This document shows positions 46,366 through 57,413 of a stretch of 64,000 nt of DNA, in pieces. Positions within the stretch are counted from its first letter, which is position 1. Each line of letters opens with the position of its first letter. Source of the DNA: Rhizobium sp. ZPR4. GTDB taxonomy: Bacteria; Pseudomonadota; Alphaproteobacteria; Rhizobiales; Rhizobiaceae. Position numbers and translations under genes: made by a program. Where the stretch lies: NCBI RefSeq assembly GCF_040215725.1, contig NZ_CP157967.1, positions 3,504,501 through 3,568,500 on the forward strand. Direction: 5' to 3'. The notes under the pieces were generated by a model. It ran no database searches. It was not told where the DNA came from and saw only the letters and a program-made list of their open reading frames with translations.

Positions 46366-47751
46366 GTGGCAACCGAAATTGACAATGACGTGCCGGCCAA
46401 AGTGCCGGCACGCGGCATCTGGGGCTGGATGTTCTTCGACTGGGCGGCTCAGCCGTTCTTCACCGTCGTTACCACCTTCATTTTCGGCCCATATTTCGTT
46501 GCGCGGCTGACGGCCGATCCTGTCTCAGCGCAAACGACCTGGAGTAACATGGCGACGATCTCCTCGGTGATCATCGCCATTCTCTCCCCGGTTCTCGGCT
46601 CGATCGCTGATCAATCCGGCGCCAGAAAACCCTGGATAGCCTTCTTCGCCATCATCAAGATCGCAAGTCTCGTCTGCCTCTGGGGTGCAGCACCCGGATC
46701 ACCTGTCATCTATCCCGTGATCTTCATGATCCTGGCGTCGATCTCGGCCGAATTCTCCATCGTCTTCAACGATTCGATGATGCCGCGGCTGGTCGGCAAG
46801 GACGACGTCGGCAGGCTGTCGAACGCCGCCTGGGGGCTCGGCTATCTCGGCGGCATGATCGTGCTGATCACCGTCGTCGCGCTGCTCGCCGGCAATCCGC
46901 AGACCGGCAGGACCATTCTCGGCCAGACGCCGCTCTTCGGCCTCGATGCCACGCTCGGCGAGGATGCGCGCATCACCGGACCGATTTCCGCCGTCTGGTA
47001 TCTGATCTTCATCCTGCCAATGTTCCTCTTCACGCCCGACGCTGCCCGCGGCCTGCCACTTCGCGCCGCCGTTCGCTCGGGCCTGCGCGAGCTGTCGGCG
47101 ACCTTGGGCGAGCTGAAGCGCCGGCGCGGCATCAGCCTCTTCCTCATCGCCCGCATGATCTATCAGGATGGCGTCAACGGCCTCTTGATCCTCGGCGGCA
47201 CATTCGCGGCCGGCATGTTCGGCTGGGCGACGATCGAGATCGGCATCTACGGCATCATTCTCAACGTCATCGCCATCTTCGGTTGCTTTGCCGCCGGCTA
47301 TGTCGATCGCTGGCTGGGCTCGAAGACGACAGTTATGATCAGCCTGACGCTGCTGCTCATCGCCACCTTCGGCATTCTCTCGACCGGTCCCGGCTTCACG
47401 CTGTTCGGCTTCGTTCCGCTCTCCACGGTCAGCTCCGGCGGTCTGTTCGGTACGGCGGCGGAAAAGGCCTATATCGGCTACGGCCTGTTGATCGGCATCG
47501 CCTTCGGGCCTGTGCAGGCCTCCTCGCGCTCCTATCTCGCCCGCAGCGTAAGCCTCTCGGAAGCCGGCCGCTATTTCGGCATCTACGCTCTGTCAGGCCG
47601 CGCCACCAGCTTCATGGCGACGCTGTTCTTCTCACTGGTGACCTATTGGAGCGGCTCGGCCCGCCTCGGCATGGCGACGCTCGTCATCTTCCTCGCTGGC
47701 GGCCTTCTGCTTCTGCTGCCAACGCCCTATCCGGCCGACAAGAAGAAGTAG
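46366..47751 (+). CDS. MFS transporter, UMF1/Atg22-like family
   Basis: A 461-residue inner-membrane protein with about twelve helices of the UMF1 family (related to yeast vacuolar effluxer Atg22). Signature parts are WGWMFFDWAAQPFFTVVTTF, the loop SPVLGSIADQSGARKPWIAF (MFS motif A variant DQSGARK) and GPVQASSRSYLARSV. Atg22-like proteins export amino acids; a role in moving amino acids is plausible next to glutamate dehydrogenase but is inference. GTG 46366 is the start, with AGGGGCAGG upstream. A two-way terminator separates it from purH. Confidence 0.87.
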   Translation: MATEIDNDVPAKVPARGIWGWMFFDWAAQPFFTVVTTFIFGPYFVARLTADPVSAQTTWSNMATISSVIIAILSPVLGSIADQSGARKPWIAFFAIIKIASLVCLWGAAPGSPVIYPVIFMILASISAEFSIVFNDSMMPRLVGKDDVGRLSNAAWGLGYLGGMIVLITVVALLAGNPQTGRTILGQTPLFGLDATLGEDARITGPISAVWYLIFILPMFLFTPDAARGLPLRAAVRSGLRELSATLGELKRRRGISLFLIARMIYQDGVNGLLILGGTFAAGMFGWATIEIGIYGIILNVIAIFGCFAAGYVDRWLGSKTTVMISLTLLLIATFGILSTGPGFTLFGFVPLSTVSSGGLFGTAAEKAYIGYGLLIGIAFGPVQASSRSYLARSVSLSEAGRYFGIYALSGRATSFMATLFFSLVTYWSGSARLGMATLVIFLAGGLLLLLPTPYPADKKK

Positions 47752-47760
47752 GCAAAGAAA

Positions 47761-47786
47761 ATCCCGGCTGGTTCGCCAGCCGGGAT
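47761..47786. terminator. bidirectional terminator between the MFS gene and purH
   Basis: ATCCCGGCTGG and CCAGCCGGGAT pair perfectly around a TTCG tetraloop. A/T-rich sequence on both sides suits both convergent genes. Confidence 0.85.
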
Positions 47787-47816
47787 ATAAAATTTTCGAT
47801 TGGGTATATCCGCCAT

Positions 47817-49433
47817 TTAATGGCGGAAATGGCGAACGCCGGTGAAGACCATCGCGACATTGTGCTCGTTGGCCGCGTCGATGACCTCCTGGTCGCGCAT
47901 CGAACCGCCGGGCTGGATGACGGCGGTGGCGCCGGCAGCGATCGCCGAGAGCAGGCCGTCGGCAAAGGGCAGGAAGGCTTCGGAGGCAACGGCGGAACCG
48001 CGCGTCAGCGGCTCGGCAAGACCCATGGCCTTGGCGGCTTCCTCGGCCTTGATGGCGGCGATCCGGGCGGAATCGACACGGCTCATCTGCCCCGCGCCAA
48101 TACCGGCCGTCTGGCCATCCTTGGCGTAGACGACGGCATTCGACTTTACGTGCTTGGCAACACGGAAGGCGAACTTCATGTCCTCAAGCTCCTGCGCCGT
48201 CGGCGCGCGCTTGGTCACGACCTTGAGCTCCATATCCTCGACCAAGGCATTGTCGCGGTTCTGGACCAGCAGGCCGCCGGAGACGGTCTTCGCGGTCAGG
48301 CCGGCGACACGCGGATCGGGCAGGGCGCCGACCGAGAGCAGGCGGAGGTTCGGCTTGCGGGCGATGATCGCCTTGGCTTCCTCGGTGACGTCAGGCGCGA
48401 TGATGACCTCAGTGAAAAGCTTGACGATCTCTTCCGCCGTTTCGGCGTCGAGCAGGCTGTTCAAAGCAATGATGCCGCCGAAGGCCGAGGTGGAATCGCA
48501 GGCAAGAGCACGCTTGTAGGCTTCCACGAGGCTCGGGCCGGTGGCGACACCGCAAGGGTTGGCATGCTTGATGATCGCGCAGGCCGGGCCGTTTTCCGGC
48601 AGGAACTCGGCAACGAGCTCATAGGCCGCATCGGTGTCGTTGATGTTGTTGTAGGAAAGCTGCTTGCCCTGAATGAGGTTTGCAGTGGAAACGCCGGGAC
48701 GGTTTTCCCCGGTCAGGTAGAATGCCGCCTTCTGGTGCGGGTTTTCGCCATAGCGCATTTCCTCGCGCAGCACCCCGCCGATAACACGGTGGCGCGGCGT
48801 GGCAATATCGAGCGCTTCGGCAAACCAGTTGGAGATCATCGCGTCGTAAGCGGCGGTGCGGGCAAAGGCCTTGGCGGCCATGCGCTTGCGGAAATCATAA
48901 GTGGTCTGGCCGGCATCGGCGGAAAGCTGCGTCAATAGTTCGGCATAATCGGCGGGATCGGTCAGCGTCGTCACATAGGCATGGTTCTTGGCCGAAGCGC
49001 GGATCATCGCCGGACCGCCGATGTCGATATTCTCAACCGTCGTCGGATAATCGCCGCCGGCCTTGCGAACGTCCTCAAAGGGATAGAGGTTGATGACAGC
49101 AAGATCGATGGCCTCGATGCCGTGCTCCTTCATCGCAGCCTGATGCTCGGCATCGTCGCGGATGGCGAGCAGGCCGCCGTGCACCTTCGGATGCAGCGTC
49201 TTGACGCGGCCGTCCATGATCTCCGGAAAATCTGTCACTTCCGACACGTCGGTCACCGCAAGGCCGGCCGCCGCGATCGCCTTGTGCGTGCCGCCAGTCG
49301 ACAGCAGGCGCACGCCCTGTTCGCTGAGCGCGCGCGCCAGTTCGACGATGCCGGTCTTGTCGAAGACGGACAAAAGCGCGGTTTTCACCTTCACCTTGTC
49401 GGGAGCGGGAATTTTCTTGGAAACGACGGCCAT
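47817..49433 (-). CDS. purH: bifunctional AICAR formyltransferase/IMP cyclohydrolase
   Basis: PurH carries out the last two steps of IMP synthesis. The 538-residue protein has the N-terminal MGS-like cyclohydrolase domain ([44 protein letters not shown]) and the C-terminal transformylase domain ([25 protein letters not shown], near-terminal [16 protein letters not shown]). All segments are intact and of usual length. It probably shares a transcript with the upstream heparinase-like, rsmB and htpX genes, broken by a palindromic repeat at 49453-49496. Confidence 0.96.
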   Translation of the reverse strand: MAVVSKKIPAPDKVKVKTALLSVFDKTGIVELARALSEQGVRLLSTGGTHKAIAAAGLAVTDVSEVTDFPEIMDGRVKTLHPKVHGGLLAIRDDAEHQAAMKEHGIEAIDLAVINLYPFEDVRKAGGDYPTTVENIDIGGPAMIRASAKNHAYVTTLTDPADYAELLTQLSADAGQTTYDFRKRMAAKAFARTAAYDAMISNWFAEALDIATPRHRVIGGVLREEMRYGENPHQKAAFYLTGENRPGVSTANLIQGKQLSYNNINDTDAAYELVAEFLPENGPACAIIKHANPCGVATGPSLVEAYKRALACDSTSAFGGIIALNSLLDAETAEEIVKLFTEVIIAPDVTEEAKAIIARKPNLRLLSVGALPDPRVAGLTAKTVSGGLLVQNRDNALVEDMELKVVTKRAPTAQELEDMKFAFRVAKHVKSNAVVYAKDGQTAGIGAGQMSRVDSARIAAIKAEEAAKAMGLAEPLTRGSAVASEAFLPFADGLLSAIAAGATAVIQPGGSMRDQEVIDAANEHNVAMVFTGVRHFRH

Positions 49434-49452
49434 GGGCTTTCTCCGGTCTAGA

Positions 49453-49496
49453 GCAACTCCAGGAAAGGTGTATGGCGGTTTTCCGTCCGGAGTTGC
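49453..49496. repeat. rhizobial dispersed palindrome, copy C
   Basis: GCAACTCCAGGAAAG ... GTTTTCCGTCCGGAGTTGC keeps the stem through compensating changes (AC/GT in place of AT/AT at the outer arm). It is followed by AGAGCGGAAACGCTCT, a small hairpin. It lies just upstream of purH. Confidence 0.8.
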
Positions 49497-49604
49497 GATA
49501 ACAAAAAACAGAGCGGAAACGCTCTGGTATGAGGAGATGAGACGTCCGGCGGAAATGGCGCGGGACGGGAATGCCGCCCCGTTAGCATAGCTGACGCTGT
49601 TAGC

Positions 49605-51308
49605 CTATGGCCGATGGGATAAAAACCAGCGGATTTCCGGCTTTTCGGTGATCTTGAAAACGATCTCGAGCTGATCGGAAGAGCGCATGCCCGAAGGATC
49701 GGCAAAGAAGATGTCTTCCGCCACCAGCACCTCGTTGCCAGGCGAGGAGAAGACCCAGGTTTCCCCGTCCGGCGCGATCAGCAGCGCGGAGTCCGTCTCG
49801 GTCTGCAACAGGCTGATGGAAGGGTGAATATGAAAGCGGGCCGAGGCGATACCTTCGCCTTTCGGCGGCTGCTTCCTACCCTCCGGGACCAGGAACCGGT
49901 CGCGGCCGGCGACGATCGTGCCGCTGGCGTTGAGGCTGACCTCGCGCTCGTGGACATAGCCGAAGGTGGAGAGATAACCGTCGTGCGCGGCGCGGACATA
50001 GTCGCGCCCGTCTTCGGTCTCGGCGCGCTCGACGATGACCTTTTTCACGCCGCTGACCATGATCGGACCCAGCGATTTCGACTTGGAAAACTGGCAGGAC
50101 GACGTGTCGTTGAGCGTGACGGTAGAATGAGCGGCCGTCGCCCGCGCCGCCTGCATGAAGCGATCGCCCGCAAACTCCGGCGCGCCGGAATTGATGATGA
50201 AGCGCGTCTTGCCCGAGGACATCTCGAAAGACAGACAGCCGGCATGGGCCGTGCGGCTGAGATCGGTCGAAGCGGCGTTCCCGGCATCGACGATGACGAC
50301 GGCCGAACCGGCCGACAGCCGGTGATATTTTGTGTGCGGCAGCGCCTTGAAGGCCTGTCCCGCCGTCTCGTCATAACGCAACACCGACATCAGCTCGTTA
50401 GCGAGCGTCGATGTCGCGCCGTTGAACAGCGCCAGATCGCCATCCTGATGGCGGAAAAAGCGCAGCGCCGGATACATGCGGTCGATGCCGGGGATCAGTC
50501 GCACCGGCACGTCGTGGCCGAGATTGACATAGGTCTGGCGCAGCGGCAGCAGGTCGAGCAACAGCTCCAGCGACGCGCGCGGATTGCGGGAGATATGGCC
50601 GCCATCTGCCAGGATCTGCCGGTCGATCTCGCGATCAAGCGCCTGACCGGCCCGTTTCAGCGTCAGCGAACTGCTCGGCATTGCGACGGAGGCCATGGCA
50701 AGCGCGATGCGCACACGAAAACGGGTGATGCCATCGGGCGACGACGCCACGACCCGACGCAAGAAGCGCACATGAAAGACGAGCATGCGCATGAAGCGGC
50801 GGTAGAAGCCGCTATCCGTGCCCTGCAAAAGCACAGGCGAATGCGACAGGAGCGCGATCAGACGCTGCGCCGCTATATCGGGCGACCAGGCAAGACCATG
50901 CAGCCGGCGGCCGTGAACCGCGATCCAGTCGGTGAGGATCGAGCGCGCCATGGCCGAAGCCTGATCGCTCTTTTCCGCCCGCAAATGCCGCAGCCAGCGA
51001 AAATTGTGCAGCCGGGCCGCAAAGGCCAGCGACGGCAATTCAAGCGAGAAGGGCGATGCGCCCTGCGTTTCCAGAACGCGCCCGGCCAGCAGGATGCGGC
51101 CGTTCAAAAGCTCTTCGACGAAAAAGGGATCGACGCTGCGAAGGTCGGTCGGCGCCACGATCAGGCGTTCCGGCACACGCATCGTGTGGCGGGTGAGACG
51201 CAATCGCGTCAACGCCGCGCGGCGCGACATCCGCCGCCATGCTTCCCGCATGTATGAACTCACAAAACCCTGCCGCAGATCTGCATATTTGCTTCTGCTT
51301 ACTCTCAT
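49605..51308 (-). CDS. heparinase II/III-family protein
   Basis: A 567-residue protein with an alpha/alpha-toroid N-terminal half (about 90-330) and a C-terminal heparinase II/III beta-sandwich (about 340-565). Conserved parts include NFRWLRHLRA, RNPRASLELLLDLLPLRQTY, HAGCLSFEMSSGKTRFIINS and AAHSTVTLNDTSSCQFSKS. The family contains polysaccharide lyases, but this rhizobial group lacks a clear signal peptide and its substrate is unknown. In related genomes it sits between rsmB and purH as here, a stable neighbourhood that suggests a housekeeping envelope role. Confidence 0.87.
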   Translation of the reverse strand: MRVSRSKYADLRQGFVSSYMREAWRRMSRRAALTRLRLTRHTMRVPERLIVAPTDLRSVDPFFVEELLNGRILLAGRVLETQGASPFSLELPSLAFAARLHNFRWLRHLRAEKSDQASAMARSILTDWIAVHGRRLHGLAWSPDIAAQRLIALLSHSPVLLQGTDSGFYRRFMRMLVFHVRFLRRVVASSPDGITRFRVRIALAMASVAMPSSSLTLKRAGQALDREIDRQILADGGHISRNPRASLELLLDLLPLRQTYVNLGHDVPVRLIPGIDRMYPALRFFRHQDGDLALFNGATSTLANELMSVLRYDETAGQAFKALPHTKYHRLSAGSAVVIVDAGNAASTDLSRTAHAGCLSFEMSSGKTRFIINSGAPEFAGDRFMQAARATAAHSTVTLNDTSSCQFSKSKSLGPIMVSGVKKVIVERAETEDGRDYVRAAHDGYLSTFGYVHEREVSLNASGTIVAGRDRFLVPEGRKQPPKGEGIASARFHIHPSISLLQTETDSALLIAPDGETWVFSSPGNEVLVAEDIFFADPSGMRSSDQLEIVFKITEKPEIRWFLSHRP

Positions 51309-51399
51309 TATCCGTGGTTAAAAAGAGGTTACGGATATACCGATAAAGGACATATTACCGGTTTTTTAACCGCTTGATGGGTGACGAGCCGAAACAAAG

Positions 51400-52809
51400 C
51401 TAGCGCGTGCGGCGAAGCACGACCGCGAAAAAGCCGTCGAGGCCGGAGGCAAAACCATCGGCAAGCGGCAGCATGTTCGGCGTGGTGCGGAAGGCGCCAA
51501 GCGGCGAAATCGCCGCTTCCAGGCCCGGCCAATTCCCAGCGTCGATCGGCACGCGCTCCACGTCGTCCTTCTCGGCAAGCAGCTGTGCGACCAGATCTTC
51601 GCCCTCTTCGGGATCGAGCGAGCAATTGGAAAAGATCACCACGCCGCCGGGTTTGACGAGCGTCAGGGCATGGCGAAGCAGGCGCGCCTGCAGGCCGGCA
51701 AGCTTGGCGATATCCTCCGGTCCTTTGGTCCAGAGCACGTCGGGATGACGGCGCGTCGTGCCCGTCGAGGAGCAGGGGGCATCAAGGAGAGCGGCATCGA
51801 ACAGCGCCTCGGGCTGATATCTACTCATATCGGCAACAACGGTTTCAGCCTCGAAACCAAGGCGCGAGAGATTGCCGGATAGCCGCTTCAGTCGGTTGGC
51901 GGATTGATCGAGAGCCGTGACCTCGGCGCCGGCGAGAATAAGCTGGGCCGTCTTGCCGCCGGGTGCCGCACAGAGGTCGACGACCCGCTTGCCGGTCAAT
52001 GGGCCGAAAAGCTTGGCCGGAATGCTGGCGGCCGCATCCTGAACCCACCATTCGCCCTCGTCGAAGCCTTCCAGCGAGGGAATGGACCCTTCGAAAGCGG
52101 CAAGCCGTACGCCGCCGGTCGGCAGCACGGTGCCGTTCAACCGCTTCGCCCAGCCTTCGGGATCGGATTTCACGGTAAGATCGATCGCAGCCGGCTCAAG
52201 CTGCGTGTCGGAAATTTTGAACGCGGCTGGCGCGCCATAGGCAGCTTCGAGGCGAGACAGGAACCATTCCGGCATGGCCGGCACCTTCGCGACACGCTCG
52301 AGAATCTCCTGCTTCTCACGGCCGACGCGGCGGAGGATGGCATTGACCAGCTTGGCGAAACGGCGGTTGCGGGGGTCGCGGTTGGCCTGTTCGACCGCAA
52401 GATCGACGGCGGAATGATCCGGCACGTCGAGATAGAGGATCTGCGTCGCGCCAACGACGAGCACGTGATGCAGGGCGCGAGCGCCCTCGGGCAGCGGCGA
52501 ATCGAGCAGCGACGATATCGCCGCCTCGATGCGCGGCAGGTGCCTGAGCGCGCTGTTCAGAATGGCGCGCACCAAAGCCCGGTCGCCATCGCTGAGCGTC
52601 GTATAGGCGGCGCTGCCGCCTTCGGCGTCGAGCATGCCATCGAGCGGCGTCTTGCGGTCCAGCACGGCTCCCAGGATCTTCGACGCCGCCGCGCGGGCCG
52701 CAAGGCCGGGCTTCGGTGGAGACAAATCGGCCGGCCGCGACTGCTGCGGCCGCTTGCCCGATCGTTTTCCGTCTTTGTTGGAAGCGTTGTTTTTCGTGTC
52801 AGAACTCAA
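51400..52809 (-). CDS. rsmB: 16S rRNA (cytosine-967-C5)-methyltransferase family, RsmB
   Basis: RsmB methylates C967 of 16S rRNA. The 469-residue protein has a basic N-terminal tail, a NusB-like RNA-binding domain (about 30-165) and a SAM methyltransferase domain. Motifs are [33 protein letters not shown] and the catalytic cysteine in [15 protein letters not shown]. The TTG start at 52809 overlaps the htpX stop by four bases, so the two genes are translationally coupled. The small overlap and the family's variable N-terminus support this start. Confidence 0.93.
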   Translation of the reverse strand: MSSDTKNNASNKDGKRSGKRPQQSRPADLSPPKPGLAARAAASKILGAVLDRKTPLDGMLDAEGGSAAYTTLSDGDRALVRAILNSALRHLPRIEAAISSLLDSPLPEGARALHHVLVVGATQILYLDVPDHSAVDLAVEQANRDPRNRRFAKLVNAILRRVGREKQEILERVAKVPAMPEWFLSRLEAAYGAPAAFKISDTQLEPAAIDLTVKSDPEGWAKRLNGTVLPTGGVRLAAFEGSIPSLEGFDEGEWWVQDAAASIPAKLFGPLTGKRVVDLCAAPGGKTAQLILAGAEVTALDQSANRLKRLSGNLSRLGFEAETVVADMSRYQPEALFDAALLDAPCSSTGTTRRHPDVLWTKGPEDIAKLAGLQARLLRHALTLVKPGGVVIFSNCSLDPEEGEDLVAQLLAEKDDVERVPIDAGNWPGLEAAISPLGAFRTTPNMLPLADGFASGLDGFFAVVLRRTR

Positions 52810-53804
52810 GACCAGGGACCCTTCGGCGGTTGCGAACCACCGCGACCCGTATTCGGCACGGAGCGCGATTTGCGCCCCGGATTAGCAGTCAGAACCGGTC
52901 CCGTCGAGCCAAAGCCCGAAGATGGGCCTGAAGAGGGCGTCATCGGCGAGGCGCCGCCGCCGCCGTAACGGGCCATGTCATGCAGCGCGGCGATACGGTT
53001 TTCCGTGTTCGGATGGGTGGAAAACAGGTTGTCCATGCGCTCGCCGGAAAGCGGATTGATGATGAACATATGCGCCGTCGCCGGATGGCCTTCGGCCTCT
53101 TCGTTCGGGATATGCGCCGCACCGCGCGCGATCTTGCCAAGCGCCGAGGCGAGCCAGAGCGGGTTGCCGCAGATTTCCGCGCCACGGCGGTCGGCCGAAT
53201 ATTCGCGTGTGCGGCTGATCGCCATCTGCACCAGCATGGCAGCCAGAGGCGCGACGATCATCGCCGCGAGAACGCCGATCATACCGAGCGGATTGTTGTT
53301 GTCACGGCGGCCGCCGAAGAAGAAGGCGAAGTTGCCGAGCATGGAAATGGCGCCGGCAAGCGTCGCCGTAATCGTCATGGTCAGCGTATCGCGGTTCTGC
53401 ACATGGGCAAGCTCATGCGCCATCACGCCAGCGACTTCGTCGGGCGTCAGTGCGTGCAGAAGGCCCGTGGAGGCAGCAACGGCGGCATTTTCCGGATTGC
53501 GGCCCGTGGCAAACGCATTCGGCTGCGGGCTGTCATAGAGATAAACCCTAGGCATCGGCAGGCCGGCATTGCGGGCGAGATCGCGGACGATCCGGTAGAA
53601 TTCCGGGGCGCTGCGCTCATCCACCTCCTGCGCGCCATAGGTGGAAAGCACCATCCGGTCCGAATTCCAGTAGGAAAAGAAATTCATGCCGGCGGCGACG
53701 ACAAATGCGATCAGCATGCCCGATTGACCGCCGATCAGATAGCCGACACCCATGAAAAGCGCGGTCATGAAGGCAAGCAGCATGGCAGTACGCATGAGAT
53801 TCAT
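52806..53804 (-). CDS. htpX: membrane zinc metalloprotease HtpX
   Basis: HtpX is an inner-membrane M48 protease for quality control of damaged membrane proteins. The 332-residue protein has four hydrophobic segments (residues 6-22, 26-44, 145-165 and 175-200), the zinc motif [15 protein letters not shown] near residue 126-140 and the third ligand in [12 protein letters not shown]. The C-terminal 50 residues are rich in Gly/Ser/Pro and probably disordered. GGAG is eight bases before ATG 53804. The next gene upstream is divergent. Confidence 0.95.
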   Translation of the reverse strand: MNLMRTAMLLAFMTALFMGVGYLIGGQSGMLIAFVVAAGMNFFSYWNSDRMVLSTYGAQEVDERSAPEFYRIVRDLARNAGLPMPRVYLYDSPQPNAFATGRNPENAAVAASTGLLHALTPDEVAGVMAHELAHVQNRDTLTMTITATLAGAISMLGNFAFFFGGRRDNNNPLGMIGVLAAMIVAPLAAMLVQMAISRTREYSADRRGAEICGNPLWLASALGKIARGAAHIPNEEAEGHPATAHMFIINPLSGERMDNLFSTHPNTENRIAALHDMARYGGGGASPMTPSSGPSSGFGSTGPVLTANPGRKSRSVPNTGRGGSQPPKGPWS

Positions 53805-53912
53805 CGAGGGGTCTCCAACACATCTGTCGTCCAAACCTTTTTCTTTGCGGCTGGACGCACTATGATTTGGCTATTCCTCCGCTTAATTCAACGGTTCCGG
53901 GCCGATCAGATC

Positions 53913-54140
53913 ATGCAGACAGCCGATAACGACAATAAACTCGACACCGAAACCGGTGAAATCACTCGCAAGCCGCTTTCGCCCGCCGCCAAGCGCGCGC
54001 TTGGCGAAGCTGAGGAGCGCCGTAAGGCGCACGAAGCTCAAGCAGGGGCCGAACTCCCTCCCGAAATCGGCGGCCGCGGCGGCTCTGATCCCGCCCGCTT
54101 CGGCGATTGGGAAATCAACGGCCGGGCGATCGATTTTTGA
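53913..54140 (+). CDS. DUF1674 protein, succinate dehydrogenase assembly factor 4 homologue
   Basis: A 75-residue protein with the DUF1674/SDHAF4 signature at its C-terminus (ARFGDWEINGRAIDF, from residue 61). SDHAF4 helps FAD-loaded SdhA assemble into complex II; the same role in bacteria is inferred. The N-terminal half is charged (MQTADNDNKLDTETGEI). ATG 53913 is preferred to ATG 53862, which would add a hydrophobic stretch not seen in relatives. It is divergent from htpX, as in many rhizobia. Confidence 0.85.
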   Translation: MQTADNDNKLDTETGEITRKPLSPAAKRALGEAEERRKAHEAQAGAELPPEIGGRGGSDPARFGDWEINGRAIDF

Positions 54141-54177
54141 GATGAATATAGATTAGTCGTCATTCGATGAGAGAATA

Positions 54178-55169
54178 ATGGCCGTAGGTTTCTCTCAAGG
54201 TCTATCCTTTGATAGCAAGCGCACAAACTGGAGCCATACGGACCATCGCCCTTTGGCTTGGTACGCATGGTATCCGGCCGATGATGATGCAGCCGAAATT
54301 GTACCTCCGCCGTCTTGGTTCAAGCAAAAGCCGGTCGCGCCCAACGCGCCGTTGAAGAAGTCTTCCGATCCGCGCCCCCTGGTGTTGCTGTCCCATGGGT
54401 CGGGCGGCGTTGCCATCGGACTGGAATGGCTCGGACATCGCCTGGCGCAGGCCGGCTTCGTGGCCTTGGGCATCGACCATCACGGCCATACAGGTTCGGA
54501 ACCCTACAGGGCCGAGGGGTTCCTCTGTCTCTGGGAGCGCGCGGCTGATCTGACGGCCCTGCTCGATGTCAATGACTGGAGAGAGGTTTTGGGAGGGGCC
54601 GTCGAAGACCAGGCCTATGTCGCGGGTTTCTCTGCCGGCGCCTATACTGCGATGCTGCTTGTGGGCGCGCGCGTTGCCTACTCTCAGTTCGAACCGGATA
54701 ACCCTCAAAAGAGCCCCATACGTGCCCGAGAGAATTCCCTGATTTGGCGGATCACATTCCTTCGCTTCTCCAGGATGAGATGTTCCTGGAATCATGGAAT
54801 CGACGACGAGACAGCTTCAGGGATGACAGATTGAAAGCCGCTTTGGCGATTGCACCGGGTCGCTCGGTTCTCGGCATTGCCAAGCAAAGCCTCGAGGAAA
54901 TAACAGTACCCATTCAAATCATTGGCGGCGACGCCGATCTCATAGCCCCGGCCCACGAGTGCTGCACATGGCTCCACGAAAATGTGCGCTCCAGCTCCCT
55001 TGAAATCATGGGCGGCGGAGTAGGCCACTATACGTTTTTGCCTGAGCCCACGCCACAAGGCTTGAAGGCCGCACCAGCGGTCTTTACCGACACCCCAGAC
55101 TTGGTACGCGAAAACGTGCACAACCATGTTGCGCAAACGGCAATTGCTTTTTTCAGCACTGCAAGATGA
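54178..55169 (+). pseudogene. alpha/beta hydrolase (dienelactone hydrolase-like), frameshifted
   Basis: Two reading frames together encode one hydrolase of about 330 residues. The first (54178 to about 54730) has the oxyanion motif LLSHGSGG, HHGHTGSEP and the nucleophile elbow VAGFSAGAYTA. The second (from about 54725, ending 55169) has EFPDLADHIPSLLQDE, the acid in IIGGDADLIAPA and the histidine in GGGVGHYTFL. A one-base indel near 54718-54735 joins them. The first frame runs on to a stop at 54834 with unrelated sequence. Either the gene is recently broken or the sequence has an error. Catalytic triad residues are all present across the two parts. Confidence 0.8.
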
Positions 55170-55176
55170 GAAGCTT

Positions 55177-55199
55177 AGGCGAGAGCAAAGCTCTCGCCT
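55177..55199. terminator. hairpin between the hydrolase and acsA
   Basis: AGGCGAGAGC and GCTCTCGCCT form a perfect ten-base-pair stem with an AAA loop between convergent genes. No T-run follows on either side, so termination strength is unclear. Confidence 0.5.
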
Positions 55200-55231
55200 A
55201 ACGTCGAATGGCCTAATGCCCCTCGTTCGAT

Positions 55232-57190
55232 CTACGCCGCATCAGCCTTGTTCTGCCTGTTGGCGATCAGATCATCGACGACGGCGGGATCGGCGAGCGT
55301 CGAGGTATCGCCGAGCGCGCCGAAATCGTCTTCGGCGATCTTGCGCAGGATGCGGCGCATGATCTTGCCGGAGCGTGTTTTCGGCAGGCCGGGCGTGAAC
55401 TGGATCTTGTCCGGCGAGGCGATCGGGCCGATTTCGGCGCGGACATGCTTCACCAGCTCCTGCCGCAGCGTATCCGAGCCCTCGAGGCCAACCATTAACG
55501 TCACGTAGCAATAAATGCCCTGACCCTTGATCGAATGCGGATAGCCGACGACGGCGGCTTCGGACACGTGTTTGTGCGACACCAGCGCCGATTCCACTTC
55601 CGCCGTGCCGAGGCGATGGCCCGAGACGTTCAGCACATCGTCGACGCGGCCGGTGATCCAGTAGTAACCGTCCTCATCGCGGCGGCAGCCGTCGCCGGTG
55701 AAATACTTGCCCTTGTAGGTGGAGAAGTAGGTCTGGATGAAGCGCTCGTGGTCGCCGTAGACGGTGCGCATCTGGCCCGGCCAGCTGTCGGCGATGACGA
55801 GATTGCCGTCGGCCGCCCCTTCCAGCACGTTGCCTTCATTGTCGACCAGCTGCGGCTGCACGCCGAAAAAGGGCAGGGTGGCCGAGCCGGCCTTGAGATC
55901 GGTCGCGCCTGGAAGCGGCGTGATCATGTGGCCGCCGGTTTCAGTCTGCCACCAGGTATCGACGATCGGGCAGCGGCTGTCGCCGACCACCTTGTAATAC
56001 CATTCCCAGGCTTCCGGATTAATGGGTTCGCCGACCGTGCCGAGAATGCGCAGGCTGGAGCGCGAGGCGCGCTTGACGAAATGATCGCCGGCTCCCATCA
56101 GCGAGCGGATCGCCGTCGGCGCGGTGTAGAAGATATTGACCTTGTGCTTGTCAATGACGTCCCAGAAGCGGCCCTGGTCGGGATAGTTCGGCACGCCTTC
56201 GAACATCAGCGAGGTCGCGGCGTTCGCCAGCGGCCCGTAGACGATATAGGAGTGACCGGTGACCCAGCCGACATCGGCCGTGCACCAGTAGATATCGCCG
56301 GGGTGATAGTCGAACGTGTATTCATGCGTCATCGCCGCGTAGACGAGATAGCCGGCCGTCGTGTGCAGCACGCCCTTCGGCTTGCCGGTGGAGCCGGAGG
56401 TATAGAGGATGAACAACGGGTCTTCCGCCTTCATCTTCGCGGGCGGGCAATCCGCCTTCACCTTGGCGATTTCTTCGTGATACCAGACATCGCGGTCAGG
56501 CTCCCAGCCGACTTTGCCGCCGGTGCGACGCACGGCAATCACCGTCTTGACCGCAACCTTCTGCTTGGCGGCGATCTGAATGGCCGTGTCGGTGTTTTCC
56601 TTCAGCGGAATAGACTTGCCGCCGCGAACGCCTTCGTCGCAGGTAATAACGACGGTCGATGCGCAGTCGACGATGCGGCCGGCAAGCGCCTCCGGCGAGA
56701 AGCCACCAAAGACCACCGAATGCACCGCGCCGATGCGGGCGCAGGCCAGCATCGCATAGGCGGCTTCCGGGATCATCGGCATGTAGATGGTGACGCGATC
56801 GCCCTTCTTGACGCCGTGCTTCTTGAGCACGTTCGCCAGCCGGCAGACCTGCTCGTAAAGCTCGTTATAGGTGACCTTCTTGTCGATATAGGGATTGTCG
56901 CCTTCCCAGATGAAAGCGACACGATCGCCGTGCTTCTTCAGATGCCGGTCGATGCAATTGTAGGAGACGTTGGTGACGCCGTCCTCAAACCACTTGATCG
57001 AAACCTTGCCGGTAAAGGACGTGTTCTTGACCTTGGTATAGGGCTTGAACCAGTCGATGCGCTTGCCGTGCTTGCCCCAGAACTTGTCGGGATCCTCGAC
57101 GCTCTGCTCATACCATTTCTGGTACTTCGCCTTGTCGATCAGGGCGCGTGCCTTGACCGGTTTCGTCACAGGATGGATCTTCTCCGACAT
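55232..57190 (-). CDS. acsA: acetyl-CoA synthetase
   Basis: AcsA activates acetate to acetyl-CoA through acetyl-AMP. The 652-residue protein has the AMP-binding signature [31 protein letters not shown], the hinge [18 protein letters not shown] and the acetylation-regulated lysine in [13 protein letters not shown]. In relatives that lysine is acetylated by Pat and restored by a sirtuin. GAGGAGGAAAC lies ahead of ATG 57190. The 220-base intergenic region upstream is shared with the divergent trcR gene. Confidence 0.96.
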   Translation of the reverse strand: MSEKIHPVTKPVKARALIDKAKYQKWYEQSVEDPDKFWGKHGKRIDWFKPYTKVKNTSFTGKVSIKWFEDGVTNVSYNCIDRHLKKHGDRVAFIWEGDNPYIDKKVTYNELYEQVCRLANVLKKHGVKKGDRVTIYMPMIPEAAYAMLACARIGAVHSVVFGGFSPEALAGRIVDCASTVVITCDEGVRGGKSIPLKENTDTAIQIAAKQKVAVKTVIAVRRTGGKVGWEPDRDVWYHEEIAKVKADCPPAKMKAEDPLFILYTSGSTGKPKGVLHTTAGYLVYAAMTHEYTFDYHPGDIYWCTADVGWVTGHSYIVYGPLANAATSLMFEGVPNYPDQGRFWDVIDKHKVNIFYTAPTAIRSLMGAGDHFVKRASRSSLRILGTVGEPINPEAWEWYYKVVGDSRCPIVDTWWQTETGGHMITPLPGATDLKAGSATLPFFGVQPQLVDNEGNVLEGAADGNLVIADSWPGQMRTVYGDHERFIQTYFSTYKGKYFTGDGCRRDEDGYYWITGRVDDVLNVSGHRLGTAEVESALVSHKHVSEAAVVGYPHSIKGQGIYCYVTLMVGLEGSDTLRQELVKHVRAEIGPIASPDKIQFTPGLPKTRSGKIMRRILRKIAEDDFGALGDTSTLADPAVVDDLIANRQNKADAA

Positions 57191-57307
57191 TGTTTCCTCC
57201 TCAAATCCTCACACTCCGATTTGTAATCGCGAGTGCTCTTTCCGCGCAATAAATAGCAGGTCAAACTACGACAGCAATTGGACAAAGTGCATTTCATGCG
57301 CAAAGAA

Positions 57308-57336
57308 TTGCAATTCCGCGACACTATCGCTATATA
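57308..57336 (+). promoter_or_regulatory. promoter of the DUF1013 gene
   Basis: TTGCAA (57308-57313), exactly 17 bases, TATATA (57331-57336). The leader to ATG 57414 is about 70 bases. Confidence 0.7.
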
Positions 57337-57413
57337 AGGCCGTATTTCCCGGACAATGTGGTGTTACACCCCGGACCGCGACACCGGCGCGGACTGACAG
57401 AAGGACTATATCC

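Noticed and set aside
47283..48938. 551-codon plus-strand frame spanning the MFS gene end and antisense to purH
   Set aside because: It crosses a two-way terminator and two real genes and has no domain.
55535..57226. 563-codon open frame antisense to acsA
   Set aside because: A shadow of acsA caused by codon bias; no similarity to known proteins.
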